64,000 nucleotides of DNA, from positions 36,692,665-36,756,664 of the forward strand of contig NC_053112.1 of NCBI RefSeq assembly GCF_010015445.1, in the 5' to 3' direction. Position 1 is the first letter of the stretch. Each line of letters begins with the position of its first letter. The notes below the pieces were generated by a model. It was not told the DNA's origin, made no database searches, and saw only the letters and a program-made list of their open reading frames with translations. Below, in pieces: positions 23,658-35,223 of the stretch. Position numbers and translations under genes: made by a program. The stretch is from Perca fluviatilis. Taxonomy: Eukaryota; Chordata; Actinopteri; Perciformes; Percidae.

Positions 23658-24522
23658 TTAATGGGTCATTTCTGTATTTTTCAACCTGGACGCTATGGTC
23701 CAATGCATCGGTGTATAAGTGACTGATGTGGACAAAAATCTTTGAAATTGGTCCAGTATTGAACGAGAACTCTTTAACCGGCAGCGGCGAACCGGGCTGC
23801 AATGTAATCCTATAGGGAAAATGCGCATCGCATTTTCCATCCACTGAAAGAGCTCGTTTTTGCCACTAACAGACTCAGATTATTATTCTAAGTGTCTGAC
23901 AACATTATGGAAAGGATCCCTACAGAGATAGACCTTTTTGTTAAAGAGTAAGATCCTTTTTTGTTTAACATGAAACAGCCCCGAAATCACCATCGCCAAA
24001 ATCACCAGACTCCATGTAAATAATGAGTACTTTTAGCATACAGAGCCAGCATATTTCCACATGTAAATGGGTGAATTAAGGGTTTATTTCACCTAAACCA
24101 GAGTGGTGATTGTTGGAACAGTGGAAAGATGAACCAAGACGGCTTTTAATAGTTTAATATTTTGTTTCTGTCAACTTTGAATGAGGTGTGTTTAACGCTG
24201 ATGAAATTACTGTTTATTTATAAGGAGTCTGGTGGGTTTGGCAATAGTGATTTCAGGGCTGTTTCTTCCTCTGTAGCGACCCTTTCCATAATGTTGTCAG
24301 ACACATAGAATAACAATCTGAGCATGTCAGTGGCAAAAACAGCTCTTTAAGTGGCTGTAAATTGAAGATGCGCAATTGCCCATTAATGTTACATTGCAGC
24401 TTGTTTTGCTTGCTGAATACTGGACCAATTTCAAAAAATGTTGTGTCCATCAGTCAGACAGAAATAGACACAAAAACATAGGAAAACAGGGTTCAGTTTG
24501 AACAACCGAAGGTACCCTTTAA
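23658..24522. mobile_element. Foldback element, GGGTAAATACCG family, copy 1
   Basis: The two halves are imperfect inverted repeats: the left half carries AACATTATGGAAAGGATCCC and the right half the complement around CCTTTCCATAATGTTG. Both carry GGTCCAGTATT or its complement near the ends. The right end is GGTACCCTTTAA. Copy 2 is at 44,499-45,380. Confidence 0.85.
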
Positions 24523-25033
24523 GTACCTTTAAATAAAAAGATGTACAATCCTAAGAATAAAATGCCAGAGGGAGTAACCAGCACAGGGGAAATACAAAAA
24601 AAAAAGCTCAGAAGAGCACTAGCATGTGCTTAGTAGTGTTATGGTACGGCTATGGTAGTTCACCGAGTAGCACTGGGAGTAGTCCTTACATCACCAAGCT
24701 CCTAGCACTTACTATTTCACTATTCATTTGGCTGTGCTACTGACTGGGCCTATAGTCTGAAACTGCCCCTGAAAAGCAGCATGTTTTCCAACAGTGGTAA
24801 CAGATAATTACAGTCACTTTTACAAAACGAAAATCCAATTTTAAAAGAGTGTTCACTAAACATCAACAAACAGATGACACGTATCGGGCACATAAACTCT
24901 TCGCGTTGTCCTGTGCACCATTTGATACACAAGCTGCCCTAAGGAAATAAAATAAAAGTCATCAGAGCTGCTTGGTTTAAGCGCAAAAGCTCAAACAGCG
25001 CATCACCACCCCTCCTCTTTTTATGACCACTCC

Positions 25034-25034
25034 T

Positions 25035-25066
<32 letters not shown>
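25034..25066. repeat. (CA)n microsatellite
   Basis: Uninterrupted CA run of about 33 bases. Confidence 0.97.
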
Positions 25067-25067
<1 letters not shown>

Positions 25068-25634
25068 AAAAAAGATGGTGCTCTAGAGTCCGCATGTGTC
25101 TCAACTTCCTTCCTCTCAGAGATTGTCATAATGCCACAATAACAAGTCACACGCGGGAAATCAACTGCAGCTGGTTGGCAAGCCAAGAACGATGAAGAGC
25201 AGGCAGGGAAGCTAAAGATGTTCCTGATTCTTGACCTTTAGGAGACAACGGACTCGGAGTTTTTGTTTTTAACAGTGAAGCTGTGAACCCTACCTCACCA
25301 CTGAGGGCCTCATAAATGCAGAAGTCAATGAACAAACACCAGTCCTGGGTGGTTACTAGTAGTCGTTGTGAAACTGCAACTGTAACCCCCGGAGTTGATC
25401 ATGTTCAACCTTAAATGTAAGCTCCACTGCACACACAAAGACTCCTGCACGGTCATCACGAAAACTAGAGTGGCAAAGTGATGGGTTGAAAACAAGTCGA
25501 AAATAACATCCAAGCATCGCATCGTGTGTTTGTGTCCTTTTGGAGTGTTTGTGTGTGAAACGTGTTCTGGAGCGGCATCAACAGGTGTGCAGAGAGCTTC
25601 GCAGCTACATGCAAATGATGAAAAATAAACTTAC

Positions 25635-25978
25635 ACAAAGGCGTGGTAGATGAACGCCCAGGTTCTCGGTCTCTCCAGCACGTTGTACAGGTAGTTTTGG
25701 AGGCGCCGGTAGCGCACGTTTCTCCGGCCGCTGTGCGCGCTGTATATGAGCGGCTTCCCCAGCAGGCTTAGCCGGGCTCCCTGCTTCCCTCTCAGGCTCT
25801 CGGAGCCTCCGGCAGCACCTGCTGCGGTGGAGGCTGACAGCAAACCGTCTCCCGCGTTGTTCATCATCCTCCGTCCGGACTCTACATCTTTCAAGCCGTA
25901 GCCTTCGCTACGGTGCCCCGGCGACGTCCTCATCCAGAGCCCGGTGCCGCTTTCGTCTCCGCTGTGGTTCCGGGGCAT
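25635..25978 (-). CDS. kcnq5: KCNQ5 (Kv7.5) potassium channel, first coding exon
   Basis: This exon encodes the cytosolic N-terminus of a Kv7.5 voltage-gated potassium channel subunit (M-type current, plasma membrane). It has 114 full codons plus two bases of codon 115 and ends at a perfect GTAAGT donor (25,629-25,634). The start is the ATG at 25,976-25,978, in a CCATGC context. The protein opens [11 protein letters not shown], has KDVESGRR at residues 30-37, [14 protein letters not shown] at 64-77, RRNVRYRR at 85-92 and [12 protein letters not shown] at 93-104, then enters the start of S1 (WAFIYHAF). The LLGKPL block and the [18 protein letters not shown] block are shared by the KCNQ family. 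The opening MPR-H and the KDVESGR and GKQGAR segments point to KCNQ5 rather than KCNQ2, 3 or 4. The remaining exons lie beyond the left edge. Whether this is the a or b teleost duplicate cannot be told from one exon. Confidence 0.93.
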
Positions 25979-26500
25979 GGCATCACCAAAGCGGGCATCA
26001 AGTGCGCCGAGGTCTCTTCAAGCATGCGCGTCGTGTGCTGGGAGCAACGTGCCCTGGACGAACAAAACACTACACGCGCGAGACGCAGTCTAACAGGCGC
26101 TGTGAGCGGAACCGTTATTGCCAGAGCCAGGCACGCTGTTTACCGTCCCACTTTGACTGGCCCCCGCCCCTCTTTCCTCTTGCATCAACCTCTTCGCGAG
26201 CCATTTACGCCGCCACCGCCGCCGCCGCCGCGCGTAAAGGTATCCACGCGCCTGTCCCGTGCACGCATGCTGTCCAATGTGACAAAATAACAAAGATATA
26301 TACAGTGTGTGTCCGGTGGAACTCGGGTGGGGTGGGGGATGGGGGGGGGGGATATTTTTGGAATTCAATTTTCTTCCTTGCGCGCTTTGTTACCGCCTGT
26401 TGCTTCAACACACGCTGCGCGTGCACGGCAGATGCGCATCTGTGCTGCTGGCCGTGCCCGCGAGCGACTTTATCTCGAACCTCGTGTTAATTAGACCCTG
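25979..26500 (-). promoter_or_regulatory. kcnq5: Probable kcnq5 5' UTR and CpG-rich promoter region
   Basis: The stretch just upstream of the kcnq5 start codon is rich in CpG and GC compared with the AT-rich DNA around it, as expected of a CpG-island promoter. It holds a short GGC-type triplet run on the transcribed strand (about 26,208-26,233). An inverted CCAAT box lies near 26,271-26,275 and a TATATA stretch at 26,297-26,302, both on or facing the minus strand. The transcription start cannot be fixed from sequence alone, so the 5' UTR and promoter are not separated here. Open frames crossing this block on the plus strand look like by-products of high GC. Confidence 0.55.
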
Positions 26501-26898
26501 AAGAATAAAGCTTTCTCCAGGAGTTTTATTAGGTGGTGGCGCGCCAAGGTAAGGCGGGAGAAATGCAAATGAACAACCGTCGCCCCTTGTTTAATTTAAA
26601 GTTCCCGAACAAGTTCCAAATGACACCACGTTTTTGAAAAGCCTATCAGGTAACATTCACTCTGGTGAATTTTCCGCTTGGTCGGCTGGAAAAGTAACCA
26701 CACTGAGGACGGCTCACTGCACATCTGCAGAAAATATTATGCTGAAACCAAATGAAGCTTCTTTTTTTTTTTTTAAATTGCAGTAATGTGTTCGGTAAAT
26801 GTGGTTTCAGCTTAGGTTTATTTGCACAACAAAAGCTTGCTCAATCTTACAGGACTGGTGTGTCACCTGCTGTCCCTGAACGCAGCATGGATGGATCT

Positions 26899-26967
<69 letters not shown>

Positions 26968-27060
26968 CAGATGGACTTTATTACTGTAATCACAAACATT
27001 ACTCTGTTACAGCAGCAAGTTACAGGGACATACACACATATATAAACATATATAAAATAA
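26899..27060 (-). repeat. (GATA)n array joined to a retroelement-like tail
   Basis: A GATA run of about 70 bases (26,899-26,967) is followed by ATGGACTTTATTACTGTAAT. A GATA/GATG run next to GGACTTTATT resembles the 3' end of fish L2-type retrotransposons, but no coding part is present. Confidence 0.7.
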
Positions 27061-28677
27061 AATACATATATAAAATACAAGAAATATACTAGAAATAATA
27101 AATAAGATAAAATAAAATAAGATAACAAAAGATCTAAATGCCAGAACACCTACTGAAAAAAAATATACTTAAAGGAAAGAAAAGAATGTAGGCCTACATT
27201 GACAAGTGTAGAATAAAATGTATAAGCTACGTAGGTATACATAGTACAAAATATGTATAATAATGTATGCATGTATAATATCTCTGGTTTAATCCTGCCT
27301 TCTGATGTCTTATGGTGCCACTGTGATGTTAATATTATAAATGATGCAGTTCCAAGTGAACTGAGGTTGATGGTCAAGAAGTTGAACAAACTGAAAATAC
27401 TGCTTCCTTTGTGCTGCCTCAGCCTATAAAGTGAAAGTAGTTTGAAAAAATGTGATGCCTCCGCATGGACTTCCCCTTCACAGTCTGACGCACAGTAAGG
27501 TCACACACTCAGTTCCAGACATTTTGTTATTCATCACGTAATGTTCATGTAAAGATTTGTCATCATCAACCTGACTGGATGCACGATCAAGGCGCTGGCC
27601 ACGTGTGACGGAGAGGGGAAGGTAGTTGGAACACGTCCAATTTCTCCAATCAGGAATCAGAAAGTTTGGAATCACCTGATGCACTCTAAACATGCTCTAT
27701 TTAGTCCGTGTTATCCTACACATGTGAAGAAGCAGCACCCTGCCACAGACACTGCACATTTTAGAAAGAAAAAAATCCTTTTTAGATAGGAAAGTCATTT
27801 TTTTTAAACTAAATTTATTTTTGGCGATAGCAATGCCAGCTCTGTAGTTAAACTCAACGAACTTAAATTCTGTTTATTGCGTGTCTATATGGCTATCTTT
27901 CATGCAGGTTGTTAGTGCTTTAGCTGTTAGCTGTAAAATTAAGAGTCTGGGTTACAACCTACCCCAAGAAAAATGTTGGTTGTATTTATGTTATTTCTTT
28001 TCTTTTAATTTTCAGCCTTGAAAATTTGAAACTTGGACAGACTGAGGTGTGCCTCTCAACACATACACACACAAATATACAGTTAAAAAGTCATTTAAGT
28101 GTTGAACAAAAGTTTCAATATCAAGTTTTTCGTCATAATTCTAATTTTATGATGTTACATTTCACCCCGTTGTATATCATAATGTTACATTTCACCCCAG
28201 GGCATGGTACAACTGACCCGGACTATGGGGTCAATTGTAACACTTTCCTCCTTGTGTTTGAGAGTAAACCATGCATTTTCTGTTAGGGTTGCAGGTATAA
28301 CTGCTACACCATTTAATAGCAGACACGTGCAATTAGTTTGTATCACATTTTGAACCCACTGGCTTGAAAGAGCTCCAAAATACAGACAGAAATGTCAAAA
28401 ATGTTACAACTATCCCCGGTCTCCCCTACTCAGTGTGTGGGTAGCAGACATAATGGAAGTTTGTACCCTCATATGTAATCTATAGAAGCTGAAAGTGTGC
28501 AGACAAGCTAACTTTAGTCCCTTCTGCCATCTCGCTGACCTTGTATAGATCCGGTGTCGTCGTTATAAATGTGCTTGTTTCTATGTGTCTATATACCCGT
28601 CCTTATGTTATCTGTTGATGTATTTGTCCGTGTATATTGCCATGTGCACTAGGGTGTAATTTCCACTGGGGAAACAC

Positions 28678-29051
28678 TAGTGGTGTAGTCTACGTGATAC
28701 GCAGGTATACACAGTATACCCACTAAAAAAGCTCCAGGATTTCCATATACCCACTATAAATGTCCAATGACATGCAACAACATACTTTCCATTATATTTT
28801 TGAAATATGTTGAATGTCATATCTGTGTTTTTCTTCTTCACATAGGCTAAATAAAGGTATATTTCCACCGTAAATTGGTGCATTAAAGTGTATACGAATA
28901 CAGAAAATGAAGTTGTTGACACTCAAAACTTCCCTGGGGGATATGCCCCCCCCATCTTTCCCCAAAGGCTGATTCTGGCCCATATATATAGGCCAATATA
29001 TTTATATATACAGTACAGTATACATACTACAATACATTAGACTACACCACT
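28678..29051. mobile_element. MITE with AGTGGTGTAGTCTA ends
   Basis: Terminal inverted repeats AGTGGTGTAGTCTA and TAGACTACACCACT enclose about 374 bp that includes ATACGCAGGTATACACAGTA. Confidence 0.8.
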
Positions 29052-29325
29052 GGAGAACACACACACTTTCGAATTGTGAACATTTACTCTAAAATGATTC
29101 TCTCAAGTCTTGGCGATCAGCCCTATATTAAACAATAAAGAAAGTAAGACATCTTTTTCTTATAGTTTGATAGCCTACTATTCTTTTTGGCACAATTTAT
29201 CATTATGATCAACTTAATAATTTCCTGGATTTTGAATCATCATAGTCCCTAAATCTATGTAGAAATGGGATTCAAATCAAAAACATTTTTCTGGTGGATC
29301 ACCCCCAGACCCCCGTTTTGATGAC

Positions 29326-29684
29326 CCTATCTATCTATTTATGTATGTATGTATCTATGTATCTATCTATGTATCTATGTATGTATGTATGTATGTATCT
29401 ATCTATGTATCTATGTATGTATGTATGTATGTATGTATGTATGTATGTATGTATGTATCTATCTATTTATGTATCTGTCTATCTATCTATCTATCTTATC
29501 TATCCATCTATCTATCTTTCTTTCTATCTATCTATCTGTCTTTCTATCTATCTATCTGTCTTTCTATCTGTCTTTCTATCTATCTATCTGTCTATCTATC
29601 TGTCTTTATATCTGTCTTTCTATCTATCTATCTATATATCTATCTATCTATGTATGTATGTATGTATGTATGTATGTATGTATG

Positions 29685-29733
<49 letters not shown>

Positions 29734-29832
29734 GCCTTTCTATCTATCTATCTATCTATCTATCTATTTATTTAATTATCTATCTATCTATCTATCTATT
29801 TATTTAATTATCTATCTATCTATCTATCTATA

Positions 29833-29885
<53 letters not shown>

Positions 29886-29932
29886 GCCTTTCTATCTATC
29901 TATCTATATCTATCTATCTATCTATCTGCCTT

Positions 29933-30011
<79 letters not shown>

Positions 30012-30012
30012 C
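29326..30012. repeat. Long (CTAT)n/(GTAT)n array
   Basis: About 690 bases made of CTAT, GTAT, CTGT and CTTT tetranucleotides, with blocks of pure GTAT (for example about 29,341-29,456 and 29,650-29,687) set between blocks of CTAT. All three frames give low-complexity YLSI/MYVC-type open frames that are not genes. Confidence 0.98.
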
Positions 30013-30497
30013 AGAGCAGTTGCTGATTGACTCCCTCTGTCTTCCAACAAACGATGCCATCTTCTGGTGGCTGCAGTGCCACACAGCCTCGGTCCACATG
30101 GTTTCTGATGCAAATCCTTTCTTTTGCTCTCAGTGGTTTCTTTCTGTTTCTTGCCGTTTGATCCTGAAGTATAAGATAGGACCTGGTCACGGGCACGGAT
30201 ACCTTCTGGCTACTGGAGCAAACTGTTTGATGGAGGGTGCGTATACGATAGTGTTGATCCAGGGAGTCAGAATTATTCCTACACTGACAAAGAAGTGTTT
30301 AGCAGATAAATGAATCAAATACAAGTCTGAGAAGTACTTTAATGTACTCTACCAGAAAGTGCTAGCATTGTATTTGCCTGTTTTGGCTATTCATTTCCTC
30401 CTCTGCATTCTCAGATACTCAAACACTGCATACTTTGCTCTATTTTAATAAATGAGTTCAGTTCAGTCACTTTATTGTCCCAGAACAATTTTTATTT

Positions 30498-30618
30498 TTT
30501 TTAAGATAATTTTTTGGGGCATTTCTGCCTTTAATGGATAGGACAGCTGAGATATGAAAGGGGAGAGAGAGGGGGGAAGACACACAGGTCGAACCCTGGA
30601 CCTTCTGCATCGAGGAAT
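30498..30618 (-). mobile_element. SINE fragment
   Basis: Carries GACAGCTGAGATATGAAAGG and GAGAGAGAGG followed by GGTCGAACCCTGGACC, the arrangement seen in the more complete SINE at 31,309-31,480 but lacking the tRNA-like head. It directly adjoins a LINE remnant. Confidence 0.6.
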
Positions 30619-30880
30619 AATGGAGTATGAGTTCCTTAAATCAATGACCATGTCTCTGGTCTTTGTGGCATTTCATTGGCGAAAGGCCCTTATCACACTA
30701 TTGGACAAACTCATCTACCACTGGCCCAATGCTCAGATTCATCTTTACGGAGCAGGCTTATAATGACTGTATCATCAGCAAATGTCGGGACGTGCCTGCC
30801 CCCATGCTGGCTTCTACGCTCATTGGTATGAAGCATGGACAGCAATGGGGACGGAATACAGCCCTGAGGAGAGCCTGACT
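30590..30880 (-). pseudogene. LINE reverse-transcriptase fragment
   Basis: Read on the minus strand, one frame gives GSPQG followed by TFADDTVIIS, the B-loop and catalytic FADD blocks of a non-LTR retrotransposon reverse transcriptase (CR1/L2/Rex-like). A stop and frame change follow, and then NATKTRDMVIDLR matches the downstream N--KTKEMVIDFR block. The fragment is short, out of frame and clearly dead. Confidence 0.85.
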
Positions 30881-30892
30881 TGTAGTCAGTGT

Positions 30893-31510
30893 TGTGATGT
30901 TACTGTATTTAAGTAGAATTTCCACATAGCTGTACTTTACTTCATCATTTATATTTCTGGAAACTTTCACTTTTACGCCACTACATATCCTAAATAAAAT
31001 GTTGACTTTTACTCCTACGTTTCCCCTAAGCTTCTTCGTTACTCGTTACTTGCAAGAAATGTTTTCTTACGTTGGAGTGAACAAAACATGTAAATTTGAT
31101 CTTTAAGAAGGTGTGGTAACCCTGAATATTATGTTTCACCATGAGGAAGCCACAATAAAGCTCATAATCAATTACTTTTCGTTTTATTTCTAATAGTTAA
31201 ATAAATGTAATTTCATAAAATTACTTTTGATACTTAAGTATAGTAAATATCAGATACTTTAAGACTTTTACTCAAGTAATATTCTAAAAGGTCATTTTCT
31301 GGTAAGATATTTTTTATTTATTTATGTGACAGGACAGTTTAAGGCATGAAAGGGGAGAGAGGGGGAGAATGACATGCAGCAAAGGGCCGCAGGTTGGAAC
31401 TGAACCCGCGGCCGCTGCGGCGATGACTGAGCCTCTGTATATGGGTGCATGTTCTACCAGGTGAGCTACCCAGGCGCCCAAGATACTTGTACTTTTACTC
31501 AAGTATTGCT
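30893..31510. mobile_element. AAGTAC-rich hAT-type MITE split by a SINE
   Basis: Contains GTATTTAAGTAGAATTTCC, ACTTTTACTCAAGTAATA and, beyond the SINE, GATACTTGTACTTTTACTCA. These match the family at 4,236-4,719. Confidence 0.65.
31309..31480 (-). mobile_element. tRNA-derived SINE
   Basis: On the minus strand it starts TGGGCGCCTGGGTAGCTCAC, where TAGCTCACCTGGTAGA is an A-box-like segment, and holds a B-box-like GGTTCAGTTCC. A CCCCTCTCTCCCC-type body and an AT-rich tail follow. It is inserted in the AAGTAC MITE. Confidence 0.85.
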
Positions 31511-32519
31511 TTCCAGTACTCTATAAAAGACTGCTTGTCATACTTAGTATCACCTAGAGTCACTGAAATGGAAAATGTAAATTCTCAAATTTTTCCGTTG
31601 CTTTTGCACAAAGTTGCTTTTGTAATGTTGAATATTATGTGTTTATTTTTTTTTTGATACTAAGTGGCGCTGTGCAGCCAAAGTGTCCAAACCCAGAGAA
31701 CGCTGGGTTACGTTGTAACCTTGGATCTGTGAGTGAAGAGCCTATCTCTCCAGCTGTGGGCTGCTAGGAGACAGTTCCGATCAAACTATCAGGGATTGGA
31801 TGCTAAGAGGTAACAACACATGTGCAACCTAGGGTCTTTTTGTGAATGTACCTGAGGCAAACTTTCGTTTAAAAGCATAATTAGGACGGGGCACTACTAT
31901 GATAGCATCAAAATCACTATTTTTAAACCACTAAGAAGGCTCGACACATGAACTTGAGCATTGAGAACATTGTTTGTGTACCCATAGTTTACTACAAAAG
32001 GTTTTGAACAACTCACTTTAGCGGTTGGTTTTTCCGGTCGCCAATCAATCGATCTCCGAATGCAACGTAAGCGGGAGGAGAGTAAAGACGGAAAGCTCCT
32101 AAAGCTTAGTTCCATATAAATGCATGGATAATGACGTTGGTGAAAAACAATATTGAACTTGTAGTTGAAAAAGGAGCCTCATATAAGAATGACATTTCCT
32201 CCTATGGAGTCCGTTCATTCGCATTCGGATATCGACTCGTTTTGACTGGCAAGATGGCGGCGACAAAATCAGTGCAAGTACATGCATACATAAAAGTAGA
32301 ATCAAACTGGGTCCAGATAGTGCATAAAAAGGGGCCCCAGGATTCTTCCCATTCATGCTGATGTTTTGAATACTTAGTCTGCAGTTTCTCCCGGTGGATC
32401 ACTGAAACAAGTTCATGTAGCCAGTTTCTGAAACATGGTGGATTTGATGTTTTCCTGTCCTTGTGAGTGATGAATGAGGTTTTTTTTTTGCCAGAACCAT
32501 GTATTTGTAGTATCAAATG

Positions 32520-32700
32520 ATAACAAGAGTTATCTAAAGACACTTTACAGATAGAGTAGGTCTAGACCACACTATAATTTACAAAGACCCAACAATTCCA
32601 GTAATTCCCCCAAGAGCAAGCATTTAGAGCAACAGTGGTGAGGAAAAACTCCCTCTCAGGAAGAAACCTGGGACAGACCCAGGCTCTTTAATTGGAGAAA
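32520..32700 (+). mobile_element. Interspersed repeat fragment (CTTTACAGATAGAGTAGG)
   Basis: Contains ACACTTTACAGATAGAGTAG, CCCCCAAGAGCAAGCATTTA and GAAGAAACCTGGGACAGACC, a combination recurrent in teleost genomes. I am not certain of its class, possibly a retroelement tail. Confidence 0.55.
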
Positions 32701-34544
32701 CAGTGAGGTAAAATGTGTGTGATTATGTAACGTGAATATCTTCTGATAGTTAATGTTGTGTTTACCCTGTGTTTTAACTTAAACAATGAAAGAAACTGAG
32801 GACAAATGTGGTGAAATGTTGAAATGGAACTCAACATTTCCTCTTGTTCCTCTTGAGAGAAGGCAGTGGTGAGTTTACAAACGGTGCTGTAATCATCAAA
32901 TCTGGTCACAGGACGAGTTGGCTTCCTGCAACAAGCGCATGCAAGTGGTGACGTTAGAGTGACGCAATACAGTCTTTTTTTTTTTAGGTCAGGAGGCATA
33001 ATTCAACATAGATATCATTTTTTTGCTTACTTTTCTTTTTACCCATCACCATGGAGATTGGAGAATATTACAAATGATAATAAGATTCCTTAATTGTCAT
33101 TGCATTTACATACAAAAAGATTCAGGTGCACTACCTGAGACGGTGCTCAACAATATCCCTTAAACATACATTAAATATACATTAACTATACCTATCCAAA
33201 ACATGTCACATACACTACACAATGTCAACATATGCATGTTAAAAGAGTAAAAAGGTGAACATGTTTGTTGTGTATTGCACCATTTGTAATAAAATAAATG
33301 ATAACTGCAAGAAAAATTCACATTGCACAGTTGTGTCTATACGGTCCCCGTCATGCAACAAGTGGAGACACGTTGAACGCTTCTCAAAGTAAACACATAG
33401 ACATAATTCAACTTAGATATCATTTTTATCCCAAAGTTTCTGTTTGCTTGCTTTCATTTTCACCCACTTTCTTTTGGAAGATCATCTCCATGGATAATAT
33501 ATATATATATATATATAAAAAAAAAAAATAGAACTTCCACTTCCCTGTTTCCATCGATGTGTGACCTTTGACCTGATTAGAAAGATTAACCCATTTCCTG
33601 GGAGCAGCATGGAAATTTCCCCGTGGCCTCTGACATGTGTGATCCACGGTTCCCCTTTCCACCATGCTCCGTATCCACACTTTGTACACTGGGGTCCTGA
33701 CCCCTGATGCTGTGACGCTGGGGGAACCGGGGAAGGGGGGGGGGGGCGGCTGGCATGGCAGGGCTGGTGGGAGGGTTAGCCAAGATTGCCTGCAGATGTT
33801 GTTTCGGGGGGCCCTCTGCTTATTTAATGAGAGGATGTGGGACATAAATCTCCCAAGCCCTCTGCTGCACTATATCATATGTGAGGTCACACATGAGGCC
33901 GTTTTGGTTCCACTTCCTGTTCACTACGAGCCACTGTAGCAGCACGCGAGGCATAGACTCATGGTGTTATAATGTAGTAGTACACGGCTGTCATGTGCTT
34001 TTATCAATCAATACCACATAATCAAACGCTTGCTCTCTGGAAATGTACCTCTCTCAAAAGCTACACAGAGAGAGAAGAGCATCCAGCCTGTGAAAGGATG
34101 AAAATGATAGTAAAATCAGTAATGATTAACTATGAATGGAGGCACAGCCTTGCCTGTAACAGATCATTATGATTAAAAGGAACACTCATTAGCAGAGTAT
34201 GGGCAGAATGAGTGTAGCAGCCCAGACCTCCCTTAATTACAATTATCCAATACAACACTAGACAGGATTTATCACTTTAAATGAGCAGGAAGAAATGGAA
34301 GGATCAATATGACCGATAAGTAACACTAATACAACCGTGAGACTTAGTTCTCTTAATGGTGATTAAAGATTTTAAAATGATTAAATGTTAGGTTGCATTG
34401 TTCCGACCCAAAACACAGAGACTAAACATGAGACTAAGAGAGGCAGGTTTAAAGGTGTCTTTAATGCAAAAAGTCAATACTCAAGCTTGAATGTGCAGCA
34501 GGGAGTAACAGGGCTGAATCTAGTCTATAGCCACCACCTTCCAC

Positions 34545-34985
34545 TTCCGGGATTGCTCCGTTGCCACCAGATATATATCCACCGTTTGACACTCTTTTCG
34601 GCTAGATATCCATTACCTTAGGCTTTCTTTGTGTTGTATCTTGAGGCAACACATTCTCATAAACAGGTTTGTATGCTATCGTATGAATATGTATACACAC
34701 CAATTTGTATGATATCCTAAGATATTAGGCGACTTCCGGGTGATCACGTGACGCCAGCTACAGAGCTCCGTGAGCTGTCGGTCGTATCAGCGGCCGTTGG
34801 TAGTTGAGTTTAGCCGACAAAAGGTGACTGTGAGCTGGGTACAGGGCACCGCGAGATGATGGCCTTTCAAGGGCTGTGGCCGTTGAGTTTAGCCGACAGA
34901 AATGTTAGCGTCACGCGGTGACGAGAAGTTCAGGCACAAAAATGACTAGTTAAGTTTAGGGAACATGGCAGATGCAAATACAACG
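34545..34985. mobile_element. Degenerate repeat related to 39.9-40.1 kb
   Basis: Holds TTCTCATAAACAGGTTTGTA and GATATCCTAAGATATTAGGCG, then ACTAGTTAAGTTTAGGGAA. The reverse complements of these words occur at 39,940-40,075. The left part (34,545-34,640) also matches about 42,345-42,450. Confidence 0.55.
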
Positions 34986-35223
34986 GCCCCTCTTCTGTTA
35001 GCTCTGTTTTGGTCTCCACCATCCATCTCCTGAAGGAAATATCTGGCTCTTTAGCTGCTAAATGCTCCACTGTTTTCACCAGCTAGTTGCTAACTTTGCT
35101 GCTTGGTTGGTAGCACTGTTATTAGAGCTTTTTGGCTGAAGAGTTTGTTACTATGGGATGCAGATCTATTCATGGAGCTTACATTTGAAATGTTCAGTTA
35201 TCCAGTGGAACACGTGTGATGGT

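Noticed and set aside
26002..26490. A 162-codon plus-strand frame over the kcnq5 upstream region, with shorter overlapping frames
   Set aside because: It runs antisense through the CpG-rich promoter, has no domain, and is explained by high GC content lowering the number of stop codons.
30180..30310. Minus-strand peptide with TPWINTIVYA resembling the seventh helix of a G-protein-coupled receptor
   Set aside because: Only about 30 residues look similar, the NPxxY motif is not intact, and no other receptor segment is found nearby. Chance similarity is more likely.
29294..30313. A 339-codon open frame rich in YLSIYLS/MYVC units
   Set aside because: It is the translation of a tetranucleotide array and is open in all three frames. 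The non-repeat tail has no recognisable domain.
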